From Lepidurus packardi (taxonomy: Eukaryota; Arthropoda; Branchiopoda; Notostraca; Triopsidae): a stretch of DNA of 64,000 bases. The notes below the pieces were generated by a model. The model had not been told where the DNA came from. It worked only from the letters and a program-made list of their open reading frames with translations, and did no database searches. A program made the translations under genes and the position numbers. Location of the stretch: the NCBI GenBank assembly GCA_023053545.1, contig JAKZAN010000005.1:744001-808000 (forward strand), read 5' to 3'. Every line of letters begins with the position of its first letter. Positions within the stretch are counted from its first letter, which is position 1. Below, one piece after another: positions 11,327-21,978 of this stretch.

Positions 11327-13450
11327 ATGCTCGTATCACTAATTTTCGCCTCGCTACGGCTGTTACTCGTTGCGCCGACCACGGTGACTGTGTGCAATTG
11401 TACGTCCTTGTCAAAAACCTATGTCGTAGACTTGGGATTGGTCACAGAATGCACGACAGCACCTAGGACTACAGCTCCTGTCCATGTTACGTATCAACTT
11501 CTCGTGGCTCGCCAACCCACGACCACCTTTAAAGGATATGCCTGCAGCGCGTGGAGCCGCGAAAAAACCATCAATTCATTCTTTTTCGGAGGAACCGACA
11601 CAATTCTCGCAACTAACAAACATGAGATGTCCCCTGACGAATGTTGGTATCCGTTAAAACCCTATCCTGTCATGGCAATAAGATGTCCAGCCTTAGTAAG
11701 AAATCGTGGGTTTTCGATCAAGAACCAATAGGAACGCGAAATGGATGACGGAACAAAACTTTGCGTCAAGAAGTTGCCTACTCGAAGAAATCCTTCTTAC
11801 TTCTGAGTGCCCAGACTGTCACTTGTCTTCTCCCTTCGGTAAATTAAACAGCGTAGCAACTGATGAATTCGCGGTGTCCAATAAAATTACTGTCGTATGG
11901 CGTTACGAGCCACTACCAGATCCCTGTCGCTATGATTATGTGCATGAACCAGCGCCGGGTCTCCTTCTGCACGATAACACGAAGAACCAGGCTCAAGTCC
12001 GCGACCCACACAAGCAACTCGAGTATGTACTGAACACCACCAGCGCAGACGTGTGTGGGGTACGAGCACTTCCCGTAATCAACTCCGCCGGCCATTTCAT
12101 CGTATTGTCACGCAATTTTTCTACTCACAGAAAAATAAATACGTAACTAGAGTTCGGAAAGTCGTGTATATTTTGACTAATTTTCCCAATTATCACTCTC
12201 TGACTGTCCCCACCAACCACGCTCACTATCCCCTTAGTACTAACTTCTGGCTCTCTCTACCACCCACCAAAAACATACCCCTTTTATAGGAAAAGAGTAT
12301 AACCTCAGGTCAAGAATGTAGGAAGAGTGACCCAAGGTTACTAAAAAAATAAGCAGGAAAGGTGAAGGTTAAGTAGTTAAAGGAAGGAAAGATTGAAGTG
12401 AAGGACAAGGACAAATACCACCACCATTACAACAATTTCGTCACAGTATTAAACACCACGGCTGCCAAGCCCCGCCAAGCCCCAAGTGTCGCTAACTACC
12501 GGTGTTTCTCTGACATCGGAGGAGCCCTCTCTGCACATTTCCAATTAATAGAAGACGATTCGGTAGCAAGGGACAAAATACTCGCTTCGGAACTTCATTT
12601 CGTGGACTGCTTACACAAACGCCTTCTCCGAAGCCATTTGACGCTCGCGGCAGAATTCTCGGGCATCCTTACCGCTAGAGCCTTAAATTTAGGTACGTGC
12701 CAGAAGGTCGCGATGGTGGGCGGAATGGCAATCATCTCTCAATGCGCCTCTATGCAGATCCATTTCGACGCGGTACAAACCCCTTGCGGCTATCAACCGA
12801 AATTCGGTAACTATACAATAGCCAAAGACGGTTGGTCCCTCTACCCATTCCGGGCCTGCTACTGGGCTAATAACATGGCAAATTTCAACGGGAAGGCCTA
12901 CCGGTATACTAATAACTCGTGGTCAACCATATCTGCAGATGCCACTTTTCCCACTACAAACTGGAACGACTCCTTCCGTTTCGTCGCAGAAGCTTCACTG
13001 TCCACGTCCCTGAACACCTTATTGCACCCAAGCGACCAAGCCCAAGAAAACCTTAACGTCCTAACCGATCTCCTGTCGGTCCTGCAGGAACCAGGGACGC
13101 ACCACATACAAAACGCAATAGTCGACGTTAAGTCCCGAGACAAGTGGAACTTCGCAGTCGACTGGTCGTACGGAATCCGCGCTTCCTTTATAGGAAGCGG
13201 CCTTGCCATCCTCCCATTCGTGGCCATCCTCTGCCTGATCCGTAAATGTGCAAGCATCGACCCAACACGACGCACTTGGCGAAGAACCTGGATGTACCGT
13301 CAAGTAAGAAGCAACAACATCCCGCTCCAAGAAGTCAACAGCACGCCAACCCCTGAAGAACTCCAACAACCAATCACGAGCAACCGATCAGCAACTGACA
13401 ATGGGGGCGAAAGATCACAATTGGCGAACCTCCTTAATCGCGTGGACTAG
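11327..13450 (+). pseudogene. env: Gypsy-E envelope-like glycoprotein, broken
   Basis: An envelope-like protein follows pol. A hydrophobic signal peptide begins at ATG 11327 (MLVSLIFASLRLLLV). Cys-rich segments are spread over three frames: to 11731, then 11706-12146, then 12398-13450. The last frame (350 codons) has paired cysteines, potential N-glycosylation sites (NYT, NNS), a membrane span at about 13184-13246 (IGSGLAILPFVAILCLI) and a basic cytoplasmic tail. The signal peptide, ectodomain and single C-terminal anchor fit a class of fusion glycoprotein captured by arthropod LTR elements; the viral source cannot be named by eye. Frameshifts near 11720 and between 12146 and 12398 inactivate it. 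Confidence 0.7.
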
Positions 13451-13482
13451 ACGCCGGTTTACGCGAGGTCGCGTCACTTTTC

Positions 13483-13495
13483 GGAAGAAGGGGAG
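13483..13495 (+). promoter_or_regulatory. Gypsy-E polypurine tract
   Basis: GGAAGAAGGGGAG lies three bases before the 3' LTR, the expected plus-strand primer. Confidence 0.7.
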
Positions 13496-13498
13496 TAA

Positions 13499-13780
13499 TG
13501 TAATGATATTATGCGACCTAGAAACACTTAAGTGTTTATGGCTTTGTTGTTACGGAAGAATAAGACCTTTCTTCTAGTGACAACAGAGCCATCACTTTTT
13601 ACAATCCTGTTGTTCAGTTACCGATAGGTATAAAGGACAGCAGGGAAGTGATTCGGGTATCCAGTGTGATTTTGAGAGTGAATACAGTTGAGAATAATCT
13701 CCAGAAGTCACTTGCGTTGTCGTTGTTACTACTGCTCATTAAGAAGTCTAAAACGTAAGTACAGCGTTTAAATTGTAACA
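13499..13780 (+). repeat. Gypsy-E 3' LTR
   Basis: 282 bp, TGTAATGAT to TGTAACA, aligned end to end with 6135-6416. Differences include CTTTAGTGTGT against CTTAAGTGTTT and TTGTGACGGAAT against TTGTTACGGAAG. Confidence 0.93.
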
Positions 13781-14042
13781 TCACAGTTTAATCGGTTTAA
13801 ACCGGTTTAAACAAGTTAAGTCCGGTTTAAACCAGTTTAAACCAGTTTAAACCAGTTTAAACCAGTTTAGACCAGTTTAAACCAGTTTAAACCGGTTGTT
13901 AAACCAGTTTAGACCAGTTTAAATCGGTATGAATCAGTTTAAACCGGTTTAAACTGGTCTAGACTGGTTAAAAACCGGTGTAAACTGGTCTAAACTGGTT
14001 TTAACCGGTTTAAACCGGTTTAAACCTGGTTTAAACTGATTT
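13781..14042. repeat. Satellite A, block 4
   Basis: Satellite resumes after the Gypsy element in CCAG orientation and flips to CTGG at about 13945. It ends abruptly at the mitochondrial sequence near 14043. Confidence 0.9.
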
Positions 14043-14222
14043 TACTAAATCTAAATAAAGCCCCTCCAACAACCCCCCCCCCCCAACCCTAAGAAAAACA
14101 TAGGATTCATTATTTTAATATCCTCATCCAAAAAATTTGACAAAACACTAAATATGGGAAATATTAATATAGAAAAATAAGCTAATCGAAGGGAAAAAAT
14201 AGCAGTTAAAACTGTAGAAATA
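14043..14222 (-). pseudogene. nad5: NUMT: nad5 C-terminal fragment
   Basis: Read on the minus strand with the invertebrate mitochondrial code, this resembles the C-terminal region of NADH dehydrogenase subunit 5 ([33 protein letters not shown]). It is fused in frame to nad4 sequence at about 14222, so the rest of nad5, trnH and the nad4 C-terminus are missing. A C-run at 14081-14092 replaces what was probably a short run of Gly codons. The subunit call is less certain than for nad4. Confidence 0.62.
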
Positions 14223-14442
14223 ATTAATAAAACTAAAAGAAAGCTAATCCTAGATAATCTAGGGAATATTCTAAGTATTCCACGAATTAATAACAAACTT
14301 CGTGAATTAATTCGCTCATATGATATATTTGCTAAACAAAATATACCAGAAGAAGCTAGCCCATGAGCAATCATTATAATTAAAACACCATTTCATCCTC
14401 AAAAATAAAAACTATAAATCCCCCCAAGAACTAATCCTATAT
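14223..14442 (-). pseudogene. nad4: NUMT: nad4 middle fragment
   Basis: The minus strand gives [19 protein letters not shown] and [11 protein letters not shown], typical of the second half of ND4, a membrane subunit of respiratory complex I. The frame is cut at 14442 by the Copia insertion and continues at 18866 on the far side. It is a nuclear copy because it is flanked by satellite and split by retrotransposons. Confidence 0.88.
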
Positions 14443-14640
14443 TGTTGTGTTGAGTCCGAAATTTGGACACAACACTTCCTTGTTCTCTTTTGTTTCTGTC
14501 AGCTTTCCCCTTTGTTTCCTTTTCTGTTTTTTCCCTTTCTACCTTCCGTTGTAACCTGGGCAGTCTTCCTCAATACTTCCAACAATACAGTTGTGTTTTC
14601 GTTTCACAGAAAGAGTGTTTTCGATCAAATATTTACAACA
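14443..14640 (+). repeat. Copia 5' LTR
   Basis: TGTTGTGTTGAG to TTTACAACA, 198 bp. An internal inverted pair, TGTTGTGT and ACACAACA, lies at its start (14443-14472). Confidence 0.96.
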
Positions 14641-14655
14641 GGTTATGGGCCCAGA
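14641..14655 (+). promoter_or_regulatory. Copia primer-binding site
   Basis: GGTTATGGGCCCAGA directly abuts the 5' LTR. Its position, and its similarity to the internal initiator-Met tRNA site used by insect copia-type elements, suggest a half-tRNA primer. Confidence 0.65.
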
Positions 14656-14741
14656 GAAACCCTTGCCAGTGAAGTTCCCCTTTTACGTGCTAACGCTTGG
14701 ACTTTCGCGTTTCAAGAGTGATTGAATCTCTGTCCAGAAAT

Positions 14742-17700
14742 ATGGCAGAAGCAAAGTTTCGAATCGAACCTTTGACTAAGGACAATTATGACACGTGGAA
14801 GCTTCAAGCCGAAGCTTTACTGGTAAAGACTGACGGTTGGCAGTATGTGGACGGTTCAAGTGTAAAACCGGAGCCAACTGAAAATGCTGCTACAATTCGA
14901 GCTTGGGAAGTAGGGGACAAAAAGGCAAAAGCGGACCTGATCCTGTGTATAGGTGCGTCCGAACTCAAACAAGTGAAAAACTGCAAGACAGCCAGCGAGT
15001 TGTGGCTAAAGCTTGAAGGCATTTATCAATCGAAAGGTCCGACGAGAAAAGCCACCTTGTTGAAGCGCCTCACCCTGGCTAAGCTGAAAGAAGCCGAAAA
15101 CGTGAAGAAACACTTGGATGAGTTTTTCGACACGGTTGATAAATTGCAAGAAATGGACATTGAAGTTAACGATGATCTGTTGTCCATAATGCTTCTGTAC
15201 AGTTTACCCTGTGCCTTCGACAATTTTCGCTGCGCGATTGAATCACGAGATGAATTACCAAAGCCCGAGGCTCTGAGGATAAAAATACTGGAGGAATCTC
15301 AAGCGAGGAGTAGTCAAGAGGAGGAAGACTCAACGAAAGCCATGTTCGCTAAGCGAGGTAATCGCATGGAGCGTGGCAAAGTAAACCAGAGCGAGAAGCA
15401 AGTCAAAGGAGCCAAGTTTAAATGCTATCGTTGTAAGAAACCTGGTCACAGGGCGGCCGAGTGTCTAGCGCCAAAGCCCGTCACAGATGATCAAGAGGAT
15501 TCCAACGCAGCTGTTGAATACGCCCTTCACAACGTTTCGAGTCTGCCTGAAAAGAAGTTTTGGTGCCTTGATAGTGGAGCGACTTCCCACATGACTTCAG
15601 AAACTGGCCGTTTTCTGAACATGAAGCCACTCCGCAAAGCTCTGCACCTGCCAAACAATCAGACTGCGGAAATAACTGGTGTAGGCGACGTGAAGCTTGC
15701 AATCGGCGATGGTGTTAACGCGACGTTGTTTCAAGCTCTCCATGTCCCGGAGTTAAAGACGAACCTTATGTCGGTTGGAAAGATCGTGGACAAAGGCTAC
15801 GAAGTTGTCTTTAAGCGAGACGCAGCCTACGTTATGGACGAAAATCGCGAAGCAATCTTGGTAGCACACAGAAAGGGAAATCTCTACTTAGTGGAAAGAG
15901 CAAACCTTTTGTCTGAAACGCAGAGCAAATCCAACATCATGAAGTGGCATGAGCGACTTGGCCATTTGAACGGGACACAGTTGCGACAAATGGCGATTCA
16001 GAAAAAGGCCTGGGGACTGACTTTTAATAGCCGAGACCTCCTTGACATGTGCGAGACATGTGTGAAGGGAAAACAGACCCAAACTCCCTTCCCAACCAAG
16101 GATCCTAACAACGACCAGCGTTCACCGGATCTCTTGGAAATCGTGCACGCCGATATTTGCGGTCCAATGCGAACAGAGTCCATTGGAGGATCTCTGTATT
16201 TTGCAGTTTTTGTCGACGATAAGTCCCGTTGGACTGAGGTTCGCTTTTTGCAGAGGAAGAGCGATGTTTTCGCCGCTTTCAAAATGTACAAAGCTGCAGT
16301 AGAAAAGCAAACGGGTAAGAAGATTAAATTCCTGCAAACAGATAATGGCAAAGAGTTTTGAAACAAAGAGTTCAACGCGTATCTCTCGCTGGAAGGCATA
16401 CAGCGTAGAACAACAGTTCCGTACACGCCTCAGCAAAACGGTATTGCTGAACGCAAGAATAGAACTTTGCTCGACGCTGCTCGCTGTATGATGATACAAT
16501 CGAACTTACCACCGAGATTCTGGGCTGAAGCCATTTCCACTGCAAATTACGTGAGAAATCGTTGCCCATCGCGAGCGCTATGTGGGGAAACAGCCTACAG
16601 AGTGTGGACCGGAAAGAAGCCAACTGTTGCGCATTGTCAGCAGTTTGGATGTTTAGCACTCGCGCTCGATAAAAGTCCCACTAAGGACAAATTTGCACCC
16701 AGAAGTAAGGAATGCGTATTCGTAGGATACTCGTCTGAAGCGAAAGCTTATCGACTTTGGTCACTGACGGAGCGGAAAATCATAGTCAGTAGAGACGTCA
16801 AATTCCTTAACAAATTTCAAACCGAAGGAAGATATGAAGAGATTCTACAAGATGACCAGTGCGCCACTCCTGAAGCTTTCAACGAAGAGAAGAGCATTGA
16901 GCGCGAAGAGGAAGAGATCGATTTGGAGATTCCAGTAGCCCCGAATAACGAAAGAGCCCGGACTGATAGAGCCCGGACTGATAGCTCCAGCACGAACCCT
17001 GAATCGTTGGTTACGATTAAAAAAAGGAAGATGCCTGGTAGGCCACGTCTAGCAAGAACTGGGAAACCAGGCAGGCCAACGAAGATCTATAAGTTTGCAT
17101 CAGTCCCAGCGGAGTCGCAAGCTACTGATGAATCTTCAACTGAACAACAAGTCAATCTAGTTACGTCCAGTGATCCGCTTAACCTTAAAGAAGCTCTGAA
17201 CGGAGATAATAGCAAGGAGTGGAAAGCAGCAATGCTCGAAGAATTCAAGGCCCACATGGTCAACGGCACGTGGGATTTAGTTAATCGGCAAATCAGTCGG
17301 AAACCGCTCGGAAACCGATTCGTTCTGAAGACGAAGTTCCGTGCAGACGGCCAGATTGAAAGAAGAAAAGCTAAGCTTGTAGCTAAAGGATACTCGCAAC
17401 TCGAAGGAGTGGATTATCAAGAAAATTTTACACCCGTCGCTAGAATAGGCTCTATCCGAACCCTAATGGCACTTGCGGTCAAAAAGGGCTTAATTGTTCA
17501 CCAAATGGATGTGGTGACGGCGTTCTTGAACGGGAAGATTAAAGAAGAAGTGTATATGGAAGTTCCTGATGAACTGGAGCCGCTTCTGGAAGAATATGTT
17601 TCGAAGGCTAACAGTGAAGTCTCCAACCCTCAACTTTTAAATATTGCCCGAGATTGGCTGCAAAAGCTGAAAGGCGGCAATAAAGTTTGCAAATTGAACA

Positions 17701-18638
17701 AGGCCCTGTATGGTCTGCGACAATCAGGACGCCAGTGGTATTTGCGTTTGGATGAAGAGCTCAAGAAGTTGGGCTTTTCCCCTTTAAAGACTGACAACTG
17801 TATCTACACAAAGACGGTCAACGAAACCATCCAGGTAGTAGCAATTTATGTAGACGACATACTTATTGCAACTAATGACTCGGACGAGATGCAGAAGATC
17901 AAGTTGAATCTTAGCAACAGTTTCCAAATGACAAATCTGGGTAAGATCCATTACTGCTTGGGGATAGAGTTCGAGCAAGACGTTAAAAGGAGAACCATTA
18001 CCATAAAACAGCAGAAGTACGTTGAGTCGTTGTTGCAACGTTTTGAAATGTCCGATTGCAACCCGGTCAGTACACCCATGAACCCTAGCGAAGTTTTGAG
18101 AAAGCCACAGCAAGAAAAAGGGGTGAAAATGGAGTACCCTTACCAGAACCTGATTGGTTGCCTAATGTACCTCGCCGTCTCAACTAGACCGGACATATCA
18201 TATGCGGTAAGTGTGTTGAGCCAGTTCAACACCTGTTATGGAGAAGAGCACTGGCGTGCAGCAAAAAGGGTGTTGCGGTATTTGAAAGGAACCCAAAACT
18301 TTGGATTGACATATGACGGACGAGACGAAGATGGACTCCAGGGGTTTGTAGATGCAGATTGGGCCAATTGTCCTGATAACAGGAGATCATACACGGGTTA
18401 CGTGTTTAAATTGGCCGGTGCTGCCATAAGTTGGGAGGCTCGGAAACAGAGAACTGCAGCGTTATCGTCGACGGAAGCGGAATACATGGCTCTATCAGAA
18501 GCGTCGAAAGAAGCCATTTATTTGCGGAATTTTCTGGCTGAGTTGGATACACCCCAGGGACCGGTCCCCTTGCATAATGATAATCGTGGGGCTTGGAGAC
18601 GTGAGTCAAGTTCACGAAGAAAACATGTGAGTAAGTGA
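14742..18638 (+). pseudogene. gag-pol: Copia gag-pol polyprotein with one internal stop
   Basis: A single frame of about 1,298 codons encodes everything needed for transposition. Start chosen at MAEAKFRIEPLTKDNYDTW. Order: gag; one knuckle CYRCKKPGHRAAEC (about 15423); protease CLDSGATSHM (about 15562); integrase HX-H...CETC finger (15946-16065) and D,D,E (VHADICGP, TDNGKEF, NGIAERKN); RT (FTPVARIGSIRTL, HQMDVVTAFLNG, YVDDILIAT at about 17848); RNase H (FVDADWA, SSTEAEYMAL). TGA at 16359-16361, inside the integrase after DNGKEF, is the only internal stop. The end (about 18575-18638) looks shortened: after NDNRGA the usual RNase H tail is missing. Confidence 0.93.
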
Positions 18639-18662
18639 AGTGACACAAATTTCGAGGGGGGG

Positions 18663-18860
18663 TGTTGTGTTGAGTCCGAAATTTGGACACAACACTTCCT
18701 TGTTCTCTTTTGTTTCTGTCAGCTTTCCCCTTTGTTTCCTTTTCTGTTTTTTCCCTTTCTACCTTCCGTTGTAACCTGGGCAGTCTTCCTCAATACTTCC
18801 AACAATACAGTTGTGTTATCGTTTCACAGAAAGAGTGTTTTCGATCAAATATTTACAACA
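18663..18860 (+). repeat. Copia 3' LTR
   Basis: 198 bp, identical to 14443-14640 except one T/A difference near 18818. It is preceded by the purine tract GAGGGGGGG, the likely plus-strand primer. Confidence 0.96.
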
Positions 18861-18865
18861 TATAT

Positions 18866-19699
18866 GAGCCATCGAAGAATAAGCAATCAGCGACTTAATA
18901 TCTCTCTGACACAAACAAATAAGTCTAGTTAATAAAGCCCCTATTATTCTAACTCTGACAATAAATGGCGCTCATGTAATAAGAAATAAGAAATATCCAT
19001 GTATATTACTCGCATTAACCCATACCCCCCTAACTTCAATAAAATCCCGGCTAAAATCATAGAACCAGCAATAGGGGCCTCCACATGAGCCCTAGGTAAC
19101 CATAAATGAAAAAACTAAATAGGCATTTTAACTAAAAAGGCTAATATTAACGAAGCAAAAAATAATGAATTTGAAAAATACGAGAAATACCCTATATAGC
19201 ATATGTTTAATGTGCCTAAATCTGAGCCTATGATAAAAAAACAAATCAACAAAGGCAAAGATGCAACTAAAGTATAGAATAAAAAATATAAGCCTGCTTG
19301 TAATCGCTCAGGTTGATAACCCCATCCTAAAATAAGTAAATAAGAAGGGATCAAAGATTATTCAAATATAATATAAAAAAATAAATATTCTCTAATCAAA
19401 AAACTTAATTCTAAGAATAACAAAAGGAAAAACACCACAAATAAAAATATATTATTATTAAATGTATATTGAAGCTTCTAACTTCTTATTAATATTAAGA
19501 ATAATAATCAAACCAATAATAAAACAAGAATATAAGACACAGCATTAAATGATATCTCTAAAAAAAACAACCCGTGTATATTTATACCTATCAGCCATCA
19601 ATATAAACACAATATCAGAATTCTTAAAATTACATTCACTCAACACCGAACTAAAATCACAGGGATCAAAAACAATGTTATTAATAAAATTTTTAACAT
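18866..19699 (-). pseudogene. nad4: NUMT: nad4 N-terminal part
   Basis: Starts at ATG 19699-19697 (MLKILL), overlapping the nad4L stop as ATGTTAA, the usual 7-bp arrangement. [23 protein letters not shown] reads out at about 19015-19090, and the preceding membrane helices span 19115-19354. Internal frameshifts and stops occur, for example around 19355-19400. With 14223-14442 it makes up most of ND4, lacking the C-terminus. Confidence 0.88.
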
Positions 19700-19922
19700 T
19701 GTAAAATAGTAAATGAATTAAAATAATCACTCCCGTGAGAGCGTACAATTGAAACTAATACAGCTAACCCCAATGCTGCTTCACAAACCATGAGAAGTAA
19801 ATATACTAAAATAAAATAAAATTCATAACCCAATAAAACAAATATGTTAGATATAAAAAAAAAATTGCCCTAATATTATACTTTCTAGTCGTATTAAAAC
19901 AGCCAAGAGATGTCGATGATAA
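19693..19922 (-). pseudogene. nad4L: NUMT: nad4L C-terminal part
   Basis: The minus strand reads HRHLLAVL, then [19 protein letters not shown], ending at TAA 19695-19693. This is NADH dehydrogenase subunit 4L. The gene is split after the Tyr codon by LINE-F. Its first 26 codons lie at 28907-28985, and the frame matches exactly when one copy of the 5-bp duplication is removed. Confidence 0.88.
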
Positions 19923-20503
19923 GCCTGATTATTGCCTGTGGTTAATTTGTTACAATTCTCATAAGTGCTGGTCTGCCTGTGGTTGTTTTGCTGACGGGGC
20001 CTGCCTATGGAGGGGGCGGTCCCCGAACAAACTCGAAAGAAAACAATGGAAAACGTTTGCTCTCAAGCGCATGAACAGGCTACCAAAACTACAGAAATTG
20101 TTCGTTCCCAAACGCAAGACAGGCCAACATGGTTCGATGTATCACCTGTCAAAACACGTTTGTAAAAGATCATCCTGCTGCGAAGAACTGCAAGAGTTGT
20201 CGCCAGCAAAAAACGGCCGTATCGAGCGGTGAACCTCTGCGAAAACGTTCGGAGTCAGATCCATCATTACCTCTTCAATTGCAGGAATTTCAAAAGGGTC
20301 TAAAAGAAAGAGTCAGCTGTCTGGAAGCTAAGGTCGATACCTTACTTCCCCTAGCGGAATTAGTCCCAATTCTGATAGACGAAATTCGACTTCTGAGAGA
20401 GGAGCTGGCCAAACGTCCTCAAGCTCCTCATGAGCAAGTGACCAGGCACTGGCCTAATCAAGCACCAGCCACCCCTCAATTAGGCAAGGATAATCAAGAT
20501 GAT

Positions 20504-20668
20504 TGTAACATCGTGCTAAGCAGCCAACAGAGGGCAGCACGGGAATGAGGATGGTAAATACACGGACATAACAGAGAGCAGGAGTGTGATAAAAAGCTCC
20601 CCGATTATCGTCGAGTAAACGACCCATCGGTGTGTTAAATTATTATATTTGAGTAAACAAATATTACA
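20504..20668 (+). repeat. Gypsy-M 5' LTR
   Basis: TGTAACATCGTGC to AAATATTACA, 165 bp; TG/CA ends with the inverted pair TGTAA/TTACA. Confidence 0.97.
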
Positions 20669-20685
20669 TTGGCGACGAGGATAAA
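20669..20685 (+). promoter_or_regulatory. Gypsy-M primer-binding site
   Basis: TTGGCGACGAGGATAAA follows the LTR directly; TGGCGACGAGGAT is a recurrent Gypsy PBS form. Confidence 0.65.
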
Positions 20686-20731
20686 CTGGGAAGGCCATCA
20701 GTCAGGTAAATAACGAGGACTAAATCTGGAC

Positions 20732-21976
20732 ATGGCATTGGCATTACCTCTTTTCGAAAAATTCCACGTGGGGAGTGATCCGCAGACGGCTGGAGTTAGG
20801 TGGCCTAAATGGGTGGCTGAGTTCGAAAACCTAATGATTGCCCTAGATATTGTTCCAGAACACATTGGGAACGTAGCAGAGAAATTCGAGGCCGATAGAA
20901 GACGATTAGCTCTCATGCGCTATTACGCAGGTGCAGAGGTTGCAGCCATATGCGACACAACTCCTGGAAATCCTGAAGAAAAGAATACATATACCAAAAT
21001 GAAGCCATTATTACATGCGTATTTCGTCCCGAAGAAGAATATAGAATTGGAGGTCTACAAGTTCCGTCAGACTTCCCAAGAAGAAGGAGAAAGCATGGAC
21101 GCCTTCGCTACCAGACTGCGCGAGCACGCTGCCCGATGTGAATTCATGGATCAAGACCAACAGATCAAGTTGCAGATCATTTAAGGATGCCGATCAAGCA
21201 CTTTTCGCAAAGTATGTCTTCGTGATCAGTTGTCGTTATCCAAAATGCTAGAACACGCAAGATCGTCAGAGGCAGCAACAAAGTACGATGATAGTCTCCG
21301 CAAATCATCAACCAACTCAACGCAAGCTCTCAAGACACAAGTACCATCAAGACAAGAAAAGGCTCGAACAACGAGCAGGGGCACCTGTAGAAACTGTGGC
21401 GAACCGTGGCCACATAGTAGAACGACACCGTGCAAGATGCAAGGAAAATGTCGCAATTGTGGAAGGAGCTGGCCACACCCACCCGACAAACCATGCCCCG
21501 CAAAAGGAAGAGTCTGCTCTAGCTGTGGGAAAGTAAACCATTTCGCACAACAATGCCGGAAGAAAACTCAGCAAAGCGGACGCAAAGAAGTCAAGCAGCT
21601 AACTGAAGAGCGGTCATCAAGTGACGAATCCGTATTAGCTGTAAGAAACAAGCCAGACCCAAGACCAACTGCAGAAATCAAGCTATGTGGGTCAAGTATC
21701 AAGATGATGATCGATACCGGTTCGACGTGCAACCTAGTCGACACTGGAGTATATAGCAAGCTGGCCCATGCCCCGCCCCTCACGCCAAACCGAAGCACAG
21801 TTAGGGCATACGGCAGTAAAGAAATTGGAATTGAAGGATCTTTCACAGCGCGATTGAAGTCGAAACACGCCTCAATCCAAACAACAGTATTTGTAAGCTC
21901 CGATCATCAGGCAGACTGTCTACTAGGATACGAGACAGCAAAAGCGCTGGGTTTAGTCCACATCTCCACGCAGTAA
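20732..21976 (+). pseudogene. gag: Gypsy-M gag and protease
   Basis: ATG 20732 (MALALPLFEKFHVGS) begins a capsid-like gag with the motif QEEGESMDAFATRLR. TAA at 21182-21184 interrupts it; the frame then continues unchanged to 21976. Nucleocapsid: two CX2CGXXWPH repeats (CRNCGEPWPH, CRNCGRSWPH) followed by a classical knuckle CSSCGKVNHFAQQC (about 21514). Protease: MMIDTGSTCNLV at about 21703. A single nonsense change disables an otherwise clean gag-protease. The frame change to pol lies at 21976-21979. Confidence 0.88.
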
Positions 21977-21978
21977 CA

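Larger units (their letters stand above)
6135..13780 (+). mobile_element. Gypsy-E, env-bearing LTR retrotransposon (degraded)
   Basis: A 7.6-kb element bounded by two 282-bp LTRs, with gag, protease, RT, RNase H, integrase and then a third, envelope-like region before the 3' LTR. This is the layout of errantivirus-like elements. By eye the LTRs differ at about nine positions (roughly 3%), so the insertion is not recent, and every coding region carries stops or frameshifts. No clear target duplication is visible: GTTT lies before and TCAC after. It sits inside satellite A. I could not place it in a named Gypsy clade. Confidence 0.92.
14443..18860 (+). mobile_element. Copia element, nearly intact
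   Basis: A 4.4-kb LTR element with 198-bp LTRs that differ at one base by eye, flanked by the 5-bp duplication TATAT (14438-14442 and 18861-18865). The domain order gag, protease, integrase, RT, RNase H is the Ty1/copia order. It is inserted in the nad4 NUMT. The near-identical LTRs and clean duplication show a recent insertion. Confidence 0.96.

Noticed and set aside
6135-13780. Gypsy-E as a functional endogenous virus
   Set aside because: Stops or frameshifts in gag, protease, pol and env, and a damaged integrase finger; described only as a relic.
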